Shown in pieces: positions 1 to 5,036 of a DNA stretch of 6,369 bases. The position numbers and the translations under genes were made by a program. The notes beneath the pieces were generated by a model. The model was not told where the DNA came from and searched no databases. It saw nothing but the letters and a program-made list of their open reading frames with translations. Every line of letters starts with the position of its first letter. Position 1 is the stretch's first letter. The DNA comes from Anaerolineae bacterium. Lineage in GTDB: Bacteria > Chloroflexota > Anaerolineae > B4-G1. The stretch is taken from positions 1 through 6,369 of the forward strand of contig JAUWOI010000264.1 of the NCBI GenBank assembly GCA_030612185.1, read 5' to 3'.

Positions 1-911
1 GTATGTACGAGGACCTGGTGGAACGGGGAGTTCACGTGAAGATGCTCACGCCGGTGGCGAAGATACTGGTCAACGACGGGGCCGTCGTCGGCGTCGAGCC
101 GAAGCGCGGAGAGGTGATCGAAGCGCCACGGGTGATCCTGGCACCGGGGCGGGAGGGGGCCGAATGGCTCAAGCGCATCGCCGCCGAGTTAGGACTCACG
201 CTGACCTGTAACCCTGTAGACCTGGGCGTGCGGGTTGAACTACCGGCCAAGGTAGTGGAGCCCCTCACCCACCTGCTCTACGAGTTCAAGTTCCTGTATT
301 ACTCGCCCTCATTCGACGACCTGGTGCGGACCTTCTGCGTTTGCCCCTACGGCGAGGTCGCGCTGGAGCACGCGGGCGGCGTCGTCACGGTCAACGGCCA
401 CTCCTACGCCGACCACAAGACAGCCAGCACCAACTTTGCCCTGCTGGTGAGCAAAAAATTTACCGAGCCATTCGACGATCCGGTAGCCTACGGCCAATCT
501 ATCGCCCGGCTGGCGAATCTTTTGAGCGGCGGCGTGCTCGTGCAGCGGCTGGGCGACTTAGAGAATGGCCGCCGCACTACTAAACAGCGACTGCGCCGCT
601 CGCTCGTCACTCCCACGCTCAAGAGCGCCGAACCGGGAGACCTGGGATTGGTGTTGCCCTATCGCCACATCGTCAACATCCTGGAGATGCTGCACGCGCT
701 GGATCAGGTGATGCCGGGCGTGTGCTCGCGCCACACGTTGCTCTACGGGGTCGAGGTCAAGTTCTACTCCAACCGGATCAAGTTGACGACGGAACTAGAG
801 ACAGAGATACGCGGGCTATATGCCTGCGGCGACGGGGCAGGCATCACACGCGGACTGGTGCAAGCCTCAGCCTCGGGCCTGGTGGCGGCGCGGACGATAT
901 TGGGAGACTAA
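1..911 (+). CDS. FAD-dependent dehydrogenase (COG2509-like), C-terminal part, cut by left window edge
   Basis: The 302 visible residues match the C-terminal two thirds of the uncharacterised FAD-dependent dehydrogenase family (COG2509 type), soluble flavoproteins of unknown substrate. Visible family hallmarks are 'VILAPGREGAEWL' near residues 44-56, 'PGDLGLVLP' near 212-220, 'LLYGVEVKFYSNR' near 246-258, and the FAD-contacting end 'GLYACGDGAGITRGLVQASA' near 271-290, where a Gly-Asp-Gly motif typically binds the flavin ribityl/pyrophosphate. The N-terminal GxGxxG dinucleotide-binding fold expected in this family is absent, and the frame stays open to base 1. The ATG at position 3 is therefore probably an internal Met, with the true start outside the window. 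The stop is TAA at 909-911. The gene converges with the small minus-strand unit at 1296-1491. Family membership is fairly sure; the substrate is unknown. Confidence 0.85.
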   Translation, partial: MYEDLVERGVHVKMLTPVAKILVNDGAVVGVEPKRGEVIEAPRVILAPGREGAEWLKRIAAELGLTLTCNPVDLGVRVELPAKVVEPLTHLLYEFKFLYYSPSFDDLVRTFCVCPYGEVALEHAGGVVTVNGHSYADHKTASTNFALLVSKKFTEPFDDPVAYGQSIARLANLLSGGVLVQRLGDLENGRRTTKQRLRRSLVTPTLKSAEPGDLGLVLPYRHIVNILEMLHALDQVMPGVCSRHTLLYGVEVKFYSNRIKLTTELETEIRGLYACGDGAGITRGLVQASASGLVAARTILGD

Positions 912-977
912 AGGCCATCTCTACACTATGATGGCCCTAAACACACGGAGAGCCAGGGTCACCAGACCCTGGCTCTC
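912..977 (+). other. Two stem-loops just after the flavoprotein stop codon
   Basis: Immediately after the stop, GGCCATC (913-919) pairs with GATGGCC (930-936) around a 10-nt loop. A second, perfect 13-bp stem follows: GAGAGCCAGGGTC (948-960), loop ACCA, GACCCTGGCTCTC (965-977). No T-run follows on either strand, so this is not a canonical intrinsic terminator. It could protect or end the flavoprotein mRNA, or be a dispersed palindrome. The inverted repeat is certain; its role is not. Confidence 0.5.
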
Positions 978-1295
978 AGCGAAAGGAGAAGAGAAAGAGA
1001 AACCGTAATACCAAACCGAACCCCGCCGCGCCGTGTGCCGCTGTATTGGAACCTGCTCTCATAATTGGGAGCCTGTTCACCGGTCTGCCTTGCCCGTAGG
1101 CTATCGCATTCCCCTTTGAAGAGACGGCCCCCGTTTCGATAGTTGTTTGCCCCAAACACAATAACGGCTATCACGCACACCACCGGGTTCTTTTGAATGT
1201 ACGATTAATCCCACTATGATTATTATATCAGGTGAGGGTAACGAGCAGGTAACGAAAGTGCAAGAAGAACCTTATTCTCTCTGTGTAAAGCACAC
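978..1295. other. Intergenic stretch without a supported gene
   Basis: No frame here combines a plausible start, a ribosome binding site and protein-like composition. The only structure seen is an imperfect inverted repeat around 1049-1078 (GAAC...GCTC / GAGC...GTTC). A weak promoter-like pair TTGAAT (1193-1198) and TATGAT (1215-1220), spacing 16, lies on the plus strand but leads to no convincing gene. Confidence 0.4.
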
Positions 1296-1337
1296 AAAAA
1301 AACGCGCTGGCCTTTAGTACAACAGTAGACCAGCGCG
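1296..1337 (-). terminator. Intrinsic terminator of the small minus-strand unit
   Basis: Read on the minus strand, CGCGCTGG (1337-1330) pairs with CCAGCGCG (1310-1303) across a 19-nt loop. It is followed directly by seven T residues (complement of the A-run at 1296-1302). This is a textbook GC stem plus U-tract. It lies about 20 nt after the stop of the 23-codon ORF and could also stop read-through from the phosphoglycerate mutase gene upstream. Confidence 0.8.
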
Positions 1338-1356
1338 AACTATGTTTCACCATCTA

Positions 1357-1428
1357 TTAGCATAAACCCATACAGGCCCCCTTTCTATTAACTGTGACCA
1401 ATGCAACCGATGCCCAATCTATGTCCAT
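1357..1428 (-). CDS. Putative 23-residue small protein or peptide precursor, function unknown
   Basis: Reading the minus strand from ATG at 1428 gives a 23-residue product that starts MDIDW, has a hydrophobic centre (ASVALVTV), then NRKG, and ends GACMGLC. It closes with tandem stops TAA TAG. The ORF is too short for usual gene callers. The support is its setting: a consensus-like AGGAGG (complement of 1434-1439) five bases before ATG, a near-consensus promoter 35 bp upstream, and an intrinsic terminator just downstream, so the unit looks purpose-built for this ORF. The C-terminal CxxxC could bind metal, form a disulfide or be a modification target, but no family is recognised and no modification enzyme is encoded nearby. 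Alternatives are a small regulatory RNA with a fortuitous ORF, or a decayed gene end. Confidence 0.5.
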   Translation of the reverse strand: MDIDWASVALVTVNRKGACMGLC

Positions 1429-1433
1429 AGACA

Positions 1434-1439
1434 CCTCCT
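1434..1439 (-). promoter_or_regulatory. Strong Shine-Dalgarno AGGAGG of the small ORF
   Basis: The minus strand reads ACAGGAGGTGTCT-ATG. AGGAGG(TG) is an almost full anti-SD match, with 5 nt between AGGAGG and the ATG at 1428. It is the best ribosome binding site in the window and decides the start of the 23-codon ORF. Confidence 0.7.
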
Positions 1440-1462
1440 GTCGGTGATTGCATTACTCACTC

Positions 1463-1491
1463 ATTATAAACGATACAACAGTCCAAGTCAA
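1463..1491 (-). promoter_or_regulatory. Sigma70-type promoter of the small unit
   Basis: On the minus strand: TTGACT (1491-1486), a 17-bp spacer, then TATAAT (1468-1463). This is 5/6 and 6/6 to consensus with ideal spacing. Transcription should start near 1456, giving a leader of roughly 28 nt before the small ORF and a transcript of about 160 nt ending at the terminator. It sits just past the stop of the phosphoglycerate mutase gene, so the unit need not rely on that gene's transcript. Confidence 0.8.
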
Positions 1492-1529
1492 TAGGTAAAA
1501 AGTACTGCTAAAGTGATCCTTAACTCTGT

Positions 1530-2738
1530 TCAGGCTCCGAATTTAGCCAGCCGTCCCGCGTGGGCCACCGCCAGGGGCAGCAGATCGGGGTGCTGAATGT
1601 GGCCCAGGCCACCGGCCATGCAGGGTCGCTCCCCGAACTGCGTCACGCCGTCGCGCCGGACGTAGGACGACCACAATAGCACCGGCAGTTCGTGCCAACT
1701 GTGCGCCTTCCACAACGCCGGGGTGGAGTGATCGCCCGTGACGATGATCACGTCCGGCTCCAGCGCCAGGATGTCGGGCAGAACCGCGTCAAAGTGCTCG
1801 ATCACCGCCACCTTGCCCTCGAAGTCCCCATCCTCTCCCCGGCTATCGGTTTTTTTGACGTGGAAGAAGAAGAAGTCGTAGTTGGCCCAATATTGCCTGA
1901 GCGTCTCGACCTCATCCTCGATGGTCTCACCCGTGGGCAACACCTCCATCCCGGCCAGTTGGGCCACGCCCCGGTACATCGGATAGGTGGCGATGGCCCC
2001 ACAGCGCAGTTTATAGACCTCGGGTATCTTGGGCAGCCCAGGATCCTTGGCAATGCCACGCAGGTTACAGCCGTTGGCCGGGACCTCGTCGGCCAGAAGT
2101 TTCCGCGTCTCGGCGAGCCACTGGTTAAGGAGTTCCGCCGTGCGAGCCGCCTCGGGACGCAGAGGCTCGACCGGCAACGGCGGCTTGCCCACCTGCTGGG
2201 GATCGGTCTCCGTCAGGCCATCGTGCAGGTTCTCACCCCGCAGCACCAGCATAAAGCGGTACTCCTTCACCGGCTCGACGAACGTCTTCACGCCCGGCAG
2301 TCGAATCGTGCGCAACTTATCGCACAACCGGGCTCCCACCTCCGTGGGAATGCGGCCCGCCCGCCGGTCGGTGATCAGGCCCGTCTGAGGGTCAATAGTG
2401 CAGAAGTTACCACGCGCCGCCACGTCGCCAGGCTGCAGGTCGAAGCCGATGCCCAGCGCCTCCAACACCCCACGCCCGATCTCGTACCGCAGTGGGTCGT
2501 AGCCGAAAAGGGCCAGGTGACCAGGCCCGCTGCCGGGGGTGACACCAGGCGCGACAGGCGTACTCATGCCGCAAATGGATCTGGCGGCCAGCGCGTCGAG
2601 ATTGGGAGTGCGCGCCACCTCCAGTTCCGTGGGACCATCGGGTAGCATCGGCACCCCCCCCACCCCATCCAGCACCAGCAGGAGAATCCTGGTCTTACCC
2701 TCAATCGCCAACTCGCGCATCAAATCCAGGTCTGCCAT
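1530..2738 (-). CDS. apgM: 2,3-bisphosphoglycerate-independent phosphoglycerate mutase, archaeal type
   Basis: A 402-residue cytosolic enzyme of the alkaline phosphatase superfamily (archaeal-type iPGM, COG3635), which interconverts 3- and 2-phosphoglycerate in lower glycolysis/gluconeogenesis using two divalent metals. Seen in order: metal-ligand start LVLDGVGG (Asp24), family segment RTPNLDALAA (43-52), phosphoserine loop TPGSGPGHLALFGYDP with the probable nucleophile Ser70, 'RGNFCTID' and 'DRRAGRIPT' in the central domain, HVKKTDSRGEDGDFEGK (293-309), VTGDHSTP (333-340, Asp336/His337) and KAHSWHE (344-350, His346). Length is normal for the family. ATG at 2738 follows a GAAGGAG ribosome binding site 5-6 nt away, itself within a stem-loop. 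The gene follows the ABC ATPase on the same strand after 96 bp and may be co-transcribed. No catalytic residue appears missing. Confidence 0.95.
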   Translation of the reverse strand: MADLDLMRELAIEGKTRILLLVLDGVGGVPMLPDGPTELEVARTPNLDALAARSICGMSTPVAPGVTPGSGPGHLALFGYDPLRYEIGRGVLEALGIGFDLQPGDVAARGNFCTIDPQTGLITDRRAGRIPTEVGARLCDKLRTIRLPGVKTFVEPVKEYRFMLVLRGENLHDGLTETDPQQVGKPPLPVEPLRPEAARTAELLNQWLAETRKLLADEVPANGCNLRGIAKDPGLPKIPEVYKLRCGAIATYPMYRGVAQLAGMEVLPTGETIEDEVETLRQYWANYDFFFFHVKKTDSRGEDGDFEGKVAVIEHFDAVLPDILALEPDVIIVTGDHSTPALWKAHSWHELPVLLWSSYVRRDGVTQFGERPCMAGGLGHIQHPDLLPLAVAHAGRLAKFGA

Positions 2739-2740
2739 CG

Positions 2741-2758
2741 TTGCTCCTTCGGGAGCAA
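2741..2758 (-). promoter_or_regulatory. Stem-loop over the apgM ribosome binding site
   Basis: On the minus-strand mRNA, TTGCTCC pairs with GGAGCAA (7 bp) around a CGAA loop, ending two bases before the apgM ATG. The 3' arm contains the GGAG of the Shine-Dalgarno, so the folded form would hide it. This is consistent with translational control or coupling; the pairing is seen, the function is inferred. Confidence 0.5.
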
Positions 2759-2774
2759 ATGAGTATACAAGTAC

Positions 2775-2811
2775 ACGAGTAGATAAGGGAGCACATCCCT
2801 CATCTACTCGT
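2775..2811 (-). other. 16-bp intergenic stem-loop between ABC ATPase gene and apgM
   Basis: Left arm 2775-2790 and right arm 2796-2811 are complementary over 16 positions around a 5-nt loop. The inner 5 bp are AGGGA/TCCCT and the outer 10 bp ACGAGTAGAT/ATCTACTCGT. The single non-Watson-Crick position is A×C on the plus strand but a G·U wobble on the minus strand, so the minus-strand RNA folds better, matching the direction of both flanking genes. No U-run follows (GTACTTG), so a processing/stability element or weak attenuator is likelier than an intrinsic terminator. Confidence 0.6.
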
Positions 2812-2834
2812 TTCCTCGTTTCCCTATTTACTTC

Positions 2835-3935
2835 CTATCGAATCGCCAATTCCGTCTGCTTGTCGAATAACTGCATGCTATCCATATTGAAGGCCGCGTG
2901 GACCATGCCGCCCACCCGTACGCCCGTGCGGGGATCGAAACGACCCAGGAACTGGGCTTTCTCCGTCACCAGATAGACGATAACCTCATGGCCCATCAAC
3001 TCGGTCACGTCCACCTTGGCCTCCACCAGCGCCTTCGTGATACCTGGCGGGGCAAACTCGGGATCGTGGATGTCTTCGGGGCGGATGCCGAAGATAACCT
3101 CCTGACCTAGGTGCTGACGGCAGACGGCTGCTCTATCTTCGGGAACCTCCAGAATGAAACTCTTGCAATCCACAGATACCTTGCCATCCCGCTCCACCAG
3201 TTGGGCGTCGAAGAAATTCATCGAGGGGCTGCCGATGAAGCCGGCGACGAACATATTGGACGGAGTATCGTAGAGCACCTGCGGGCTATCTATCTGCAGC
3301 AAGAGACCATCCTTCATCACCGCGATGCGGGTACCCATCGTCATAGCCTCGACCTGGGCGTGGGTAACGTAAACAAAGGTCGTCTCCAGCCGCTGGTGGA
3401 GTTTGCTGATCTCAGCGCGCGTCTGTACGCGCAACTTGGCATCCAGGTTGGAGAGCGGCTCGTCCATCAGGAACACGTGCGGCTCGCGCACGATAGCACG
3501 GCCCAGCGCCACACGCTGCCGCTGGCCACCGGACAGTTGCTTGGGCTTGCGGTCAAGCAGAATCTCAATGCCCAGCATCCTGGCCGCCTCGTGTACGCGC
3601 CGGTCAATATCCTGCTTGGGGGTCTTACGCAGTTTGAGGCCAAAGGCCATGTTGTCGTAGACCGACATGTGGGGATACAACGCGTAGGACTGGAAGACCA
3701 TGGCGATGTCCCGATCCTTAGGCGGCACATCGTTGACCAGCCTGTCGCCGATGTAGATATCGCCCTCGCTGATCTCCTCCAGGCCAGCCAGGAGACGCAA
3801 AGATGTGGTCTTGCCACAGCCAGAAGGACCGACGAAGACCAGGAACTCCTTATCAGCGATCTTGATGTCGAGGTCGTTGACCGCGACGACATCACCGAAT
3901 CGCTTATACACGTGTTCATACGTTACACTTGACAT
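2835..3935 (-). CDS. ABC transporter ATP-binding protein, MalK/UgpC/MsmX family (carbohydrate import)
   Basis: A 366-residue ATPase that powers carbohydrate-type ABC importers at the inner face of the membrane. Seen: Walker [10 protein letters not shown] (36-44), Q-loop Gln82 in [11 protein letters not shown], signature LSGGQRQR (134-141), Walker B VFLMDEP (154-160), D-loop SNLDAKLR (162-169), H-loop His192. These are followed by '[20 protein letters not shown]' and a C-terminal TOBE-type regulatory region with 'IFGIRPEDI'. Length is normal for this subfamily. The start at 3935 ([14 protein letters not shown]) is chosen because the family begins here and AAGGAG lies 9 nt upstream; a longer frame from 4085 overlaps the preceding gene and has no family match. 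The residue after the H-loop His is Ala ([12 protein letters not shown]) where Asp is usual. No permease or binding-protein gene is present, so it probably serves transporters encoded elsewhere. The substrate cannot be read from sequence. Confidence 0.95.
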   Translation of the reverse strand: MSSVTYEHVYKRFGDVVAVNDLDIKIADKEFLVFVGPSGCGKTTSLRLLAGLEEISEGDIYIGDRLVNDVPPKDRDIAMVFQSYALYPHMSVYDNMAFGLKLRKTPKQDIDRRVHEAARMLGIEILLDRKPKQLSGGQRQRVALGRAIVREPHVFLMDEPLSNLDAKLRVQTRAEISKLHQRLETTFVYVTHAQVEAMTMGTRIAVMKDGLLLQIDSPQVLYDTPSNMFVAGFIGSPSMNFFDAQLVERDGKVSVDCKSFILEVPEDRAAVCRQHLGQEVIFGIRPEDIHDPEFAPPGITKALVEAKVDVTELMGHEVIVYLVTEKAQFLGRFDPRTGVRVGGMVHAAFNMDSMQLFDKQTELAIR

Positions 3936-3964
3936 CTGACTATGCTCCTTTCGATTTGATTTGG

Positions 3965-3985
3965 CACCGCCGTACACAGGCGGTG
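3965..3985 (-). other. Stem-loop upstream of the ABC ATPase start
   Basis: CACCGCC (3965-3971) and GGCGGTG (3979-3985) form a perfect 7-bp GC-rich stem with a 7-nt loop, 30 nt before the ATPase ATG and just ahead of its AAGGAG. No T-run follows. It may tune transcript stability or expression relative to the regulator gene. Confidence 0.45.
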
Positions 3986-3998
3986 TTAGGCCACTCAT

Positions 3999-4042
3999 GC
4001 ACCGGCTCTTCAGGTATCCAGCATCACTCTTCAGGCCGGTGC
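3999..4042 (-). other. Inverted repeat enclosing a 9-bp direct repeat, just after the DeoR-family gene
   Basis: GCACCGGC (3999-4006) and GCCGGTGC (4035-4042) are perfect inverted arms abutting the regulator's stop codon. Inside, CTCTTCAGG occurs twice (4006-4014 and 4027-4035), 21 bp apart, two helical turns. It could be an RNA stem-loop, a partial attenuator or a protein-binding site controlling the ATPase gene. The repeats are certain; the role is unknown. Confidence 0.5.
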
Positions 4043-4813
4043 CTACGCTAGAACAACCCGCACACCTGACTCGCTCAGGTCCCACAGGAACGACGAAGGG
4101 GCCTCGCGGGCAGTGACAATGATGTCCGCCTCGGAAACGGGAGCGATGTAGGCCGCTGCCACCCGCCCCACCCGTTCAGCCGATACCAGGACAATGACCT
4201 GAGCCCCGATCTCTAACAACATCTGAACTATCTCTGCCTGTGGGAGGCTATCGTCGGTCAGGCCGTCCACAGCGCTGACGCCTCCCAACTCCAGGATCAC
4301 GTGGTCGGCTCGCAGGCTAGAAAGCGCCGCCCTGGTCAGCCGGCCCACCAACCCCAGGCCACGCCCTTCGACCTGTCCACCCGTGACGATCAGGGTATGA
4401 GATGTGTTAGCGGCAACCCAGTGGGCTACCCCGAGCCCGTTGGTGACGATAGTAAGCCGTGTGCGCGAACTCAGACAGCGCGCTACTTCCAACGGGAGCC
4501 GTCCCGGGCCCAGGAAGACAGTCTCACCAGCGGTGATCATCTCAGCCGCAACCTGGCCGATGCGCGCCTCCTGCGTTCCAGGCGGGACAGAGATGCCCTC
4601 CGGCACAACTTCCTCAATGGCCACGGCCCCGCCGTGCACGCGCCGCACCCTCCCCTGCTCTTCCAACGCCTTCATATCCCGCCGGATGGTCGCAGCGCTC
4701 ACGCCGAAGCGGGCCACCAGTGTCGCTACACGAACAACACCGTCCTCCGCCACCATCCTGGCGATGGCGGTGCGCCTTTCGGCAGTCAAAGCAGGCAACG
4801 ATCGCTCACTCAT
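4043..4813 (-). CDS. DeoR/GlpR-family transcriptional regulator
   Basis: A 256-residue DNA-binding regulator of the sugar-metabolism DeoR family. The N-terminal winged helix-turn-helix runs through residues 9-64: [20 protein letters not shown], then [20 protein letters not shown] and [11 protein letters not shown], the family signature. The C-terminal sugar-phosphate-sensing domain (DeoRC) follows, with [14 protein letters not shown] (99-112), [27 protein letters not shown] (143-157) and [20 protein letters not shown] (175-194). The usual DxGTT effector loop reads GPGRL and the usual 'D-x-S/T-K' near the end reads SAERVG, so ligand contacts look divergent. The ATG at 4813 is chosen because it opens the conserved domain and lies 7 nt after a perfect -10 box. 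No ribosome binding site precedes it, suggesting a leaderless mRNA. It heads the ABC ATPase/apgM string and probably represses its own promoter. Confidence 0.93.
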   Translation of the reverse strand: MSERSLPALTAERRTAIARMVAEDGVVRVATLVARFGVSAATIRRDMKALEEQGRVRRVHGGAVAIEEVVPEGISVPPGTQEARIGQVAAEMITAGETVFLGPGRLPLEVARCLSSRTRLTIVTNGLGVAHWVAANTSHTLIVTGGQVEGRGLGLVGRLTRAALSSLRADHVILELGGVSAVDGLTDDSLPQAEIVQMLLEIGAQVIVLVSAERVGRVAAAYIAPVSEADIIVTAREAPSSFLWDLSESGVRVVLA

Positions 4814-4820
4814 GGTCGTT

Positions 4821-4849
4821 ATTATAGCACATCGTGCGCGATTTGTCAA
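4821..4849 (-). promoter_or_regulatory. Perfect-consensus sigma70 promoter of the DeoR-family gene
   Basis: On the minus strand: TTGACA (4849-4844), exactly 17 bp, then TATAAT (4826-4821), 12/12 to consensus. Only seven bases (AACGACC) separate the -10 box from the ATG at 4813, so transcription should begin at or one base before the start codon. Such a strong promoter is typical of a unit kept off by a repressor, and a TCGCGCA unit lies inside the spacer. Confidence 0.85.
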
Positions 4850-4902
4850 GGTTCCGTGCGTGATTCTGCGCGATTCAGGGCTCAGACGCGCACTTTCGCG
4901 CA
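4835..4902. promoter_or_regulatory. Operator-like array of 10-bp TCGCGCA units, probable DeoR-regulator binding sites
   Basis: Five 10-bp units share TCGCGCA or a one-base variant. On the minus strand: GAATCGCGCA (4876-4867) and GAATCACGCA (4866-4857), head to tail, plus AAATCGCGCA (4844-4835) inside the -35/-10 spacer. On the plus strand: CAGACGCGCA (4883-4892) and CTTTCGCGCA (4893-4902), head to tail. The two tandem pairs form a dyad about 4879.5. Ten-bp spacing places the units on one face of the helix. DeoR-family proteins commonly bind short repeated units, so autoregulation is likely. The repeats are seen; the binding protein is inferred. Confidence 0.65.
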
Positions 4903-4945
4903 CAAACCACTTTCTCAGTTTTCCAATCCACCCAGTTGAGCCAAC

Positions 4946-4974
4946 TTGCATACACGGGGGGATTGTGCTAGAAT
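4946..4974 (+). promoter_or_regulatory. Extended -10 promoter for the Na/Pi-like gene
   Basis: On the plus strand TAGAAT (4969-4974) is preceded by TGC, an extended -10 (TGnTAGAAT). A weak TTGCAT (4946-4951) sits 17 bp upstream as a possible -35. Transcription should begin near 4981, about 56 nt before the proposed GTG start. The promoter is divergent from the regulator promoter and about 45 bp from the nearest TCGCGCA unit. Confidence 0.55.
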
Positions 4975-5036
4975 GCACCCGCTTCATAGGACCCTACTTC
5001 GCGCAGGTGGAGACCGAGGCGCAGGGAGAACAGCAG

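Noticed and set aside
1030..1080. Possible tRNA-like segment (GGTTCCAAT on the minus strand)
   Set aside because: The flanking bases do not form a T-stem and no acceptor or anticodon arms can be built.
959..1183. Minus-strand 74-codon frame from GTG 1183
   Set aside because: No ribosome binding site or promoter, low-complexity Ser/Leu tail, and it runs through the perfect hairpin at 948-977.
1258..1317. Plus-strand 19-codon mini-ORF starting with GTG behind TTGAAT/TATGAT boxes
   Set aside because: Poor ribosome binding site, weak -35, and it reads into the stem of the opposite-strand terminator.
1692..2645. Long plus-strand frame opposite apgM
   Set aside because: Antisense shadow of a gene with clear catalytic motifs; composition is Arg/Gln/His-rich and no family is recognisable.
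3111..3932. Long plus-strand frame opposite the ABC ATPase gene
   Set aside because: Antisense shadow of a fully conserved ATPase; no ribosome binding site and no protein-like domains.
3936..4085. Extended ABC ATPase start at 4085
   Set aside because: It overlaps the end of the regulator gene and translates the intergenic hairpins; a good ribosome binding site supports 3935.
4814..4987. Extended regulator start at 4987
   Set aside because: The extra 58 residues translate the promoter and operator repeats and lack similarity to the DeoR family.
4404..5036. N-terminal extension of the Na/Pi-like frame back to ATG 4404
   Set aside because: It runs antisense through the regulator gene and across both divergent promoters; the family-like part begins after 5037.
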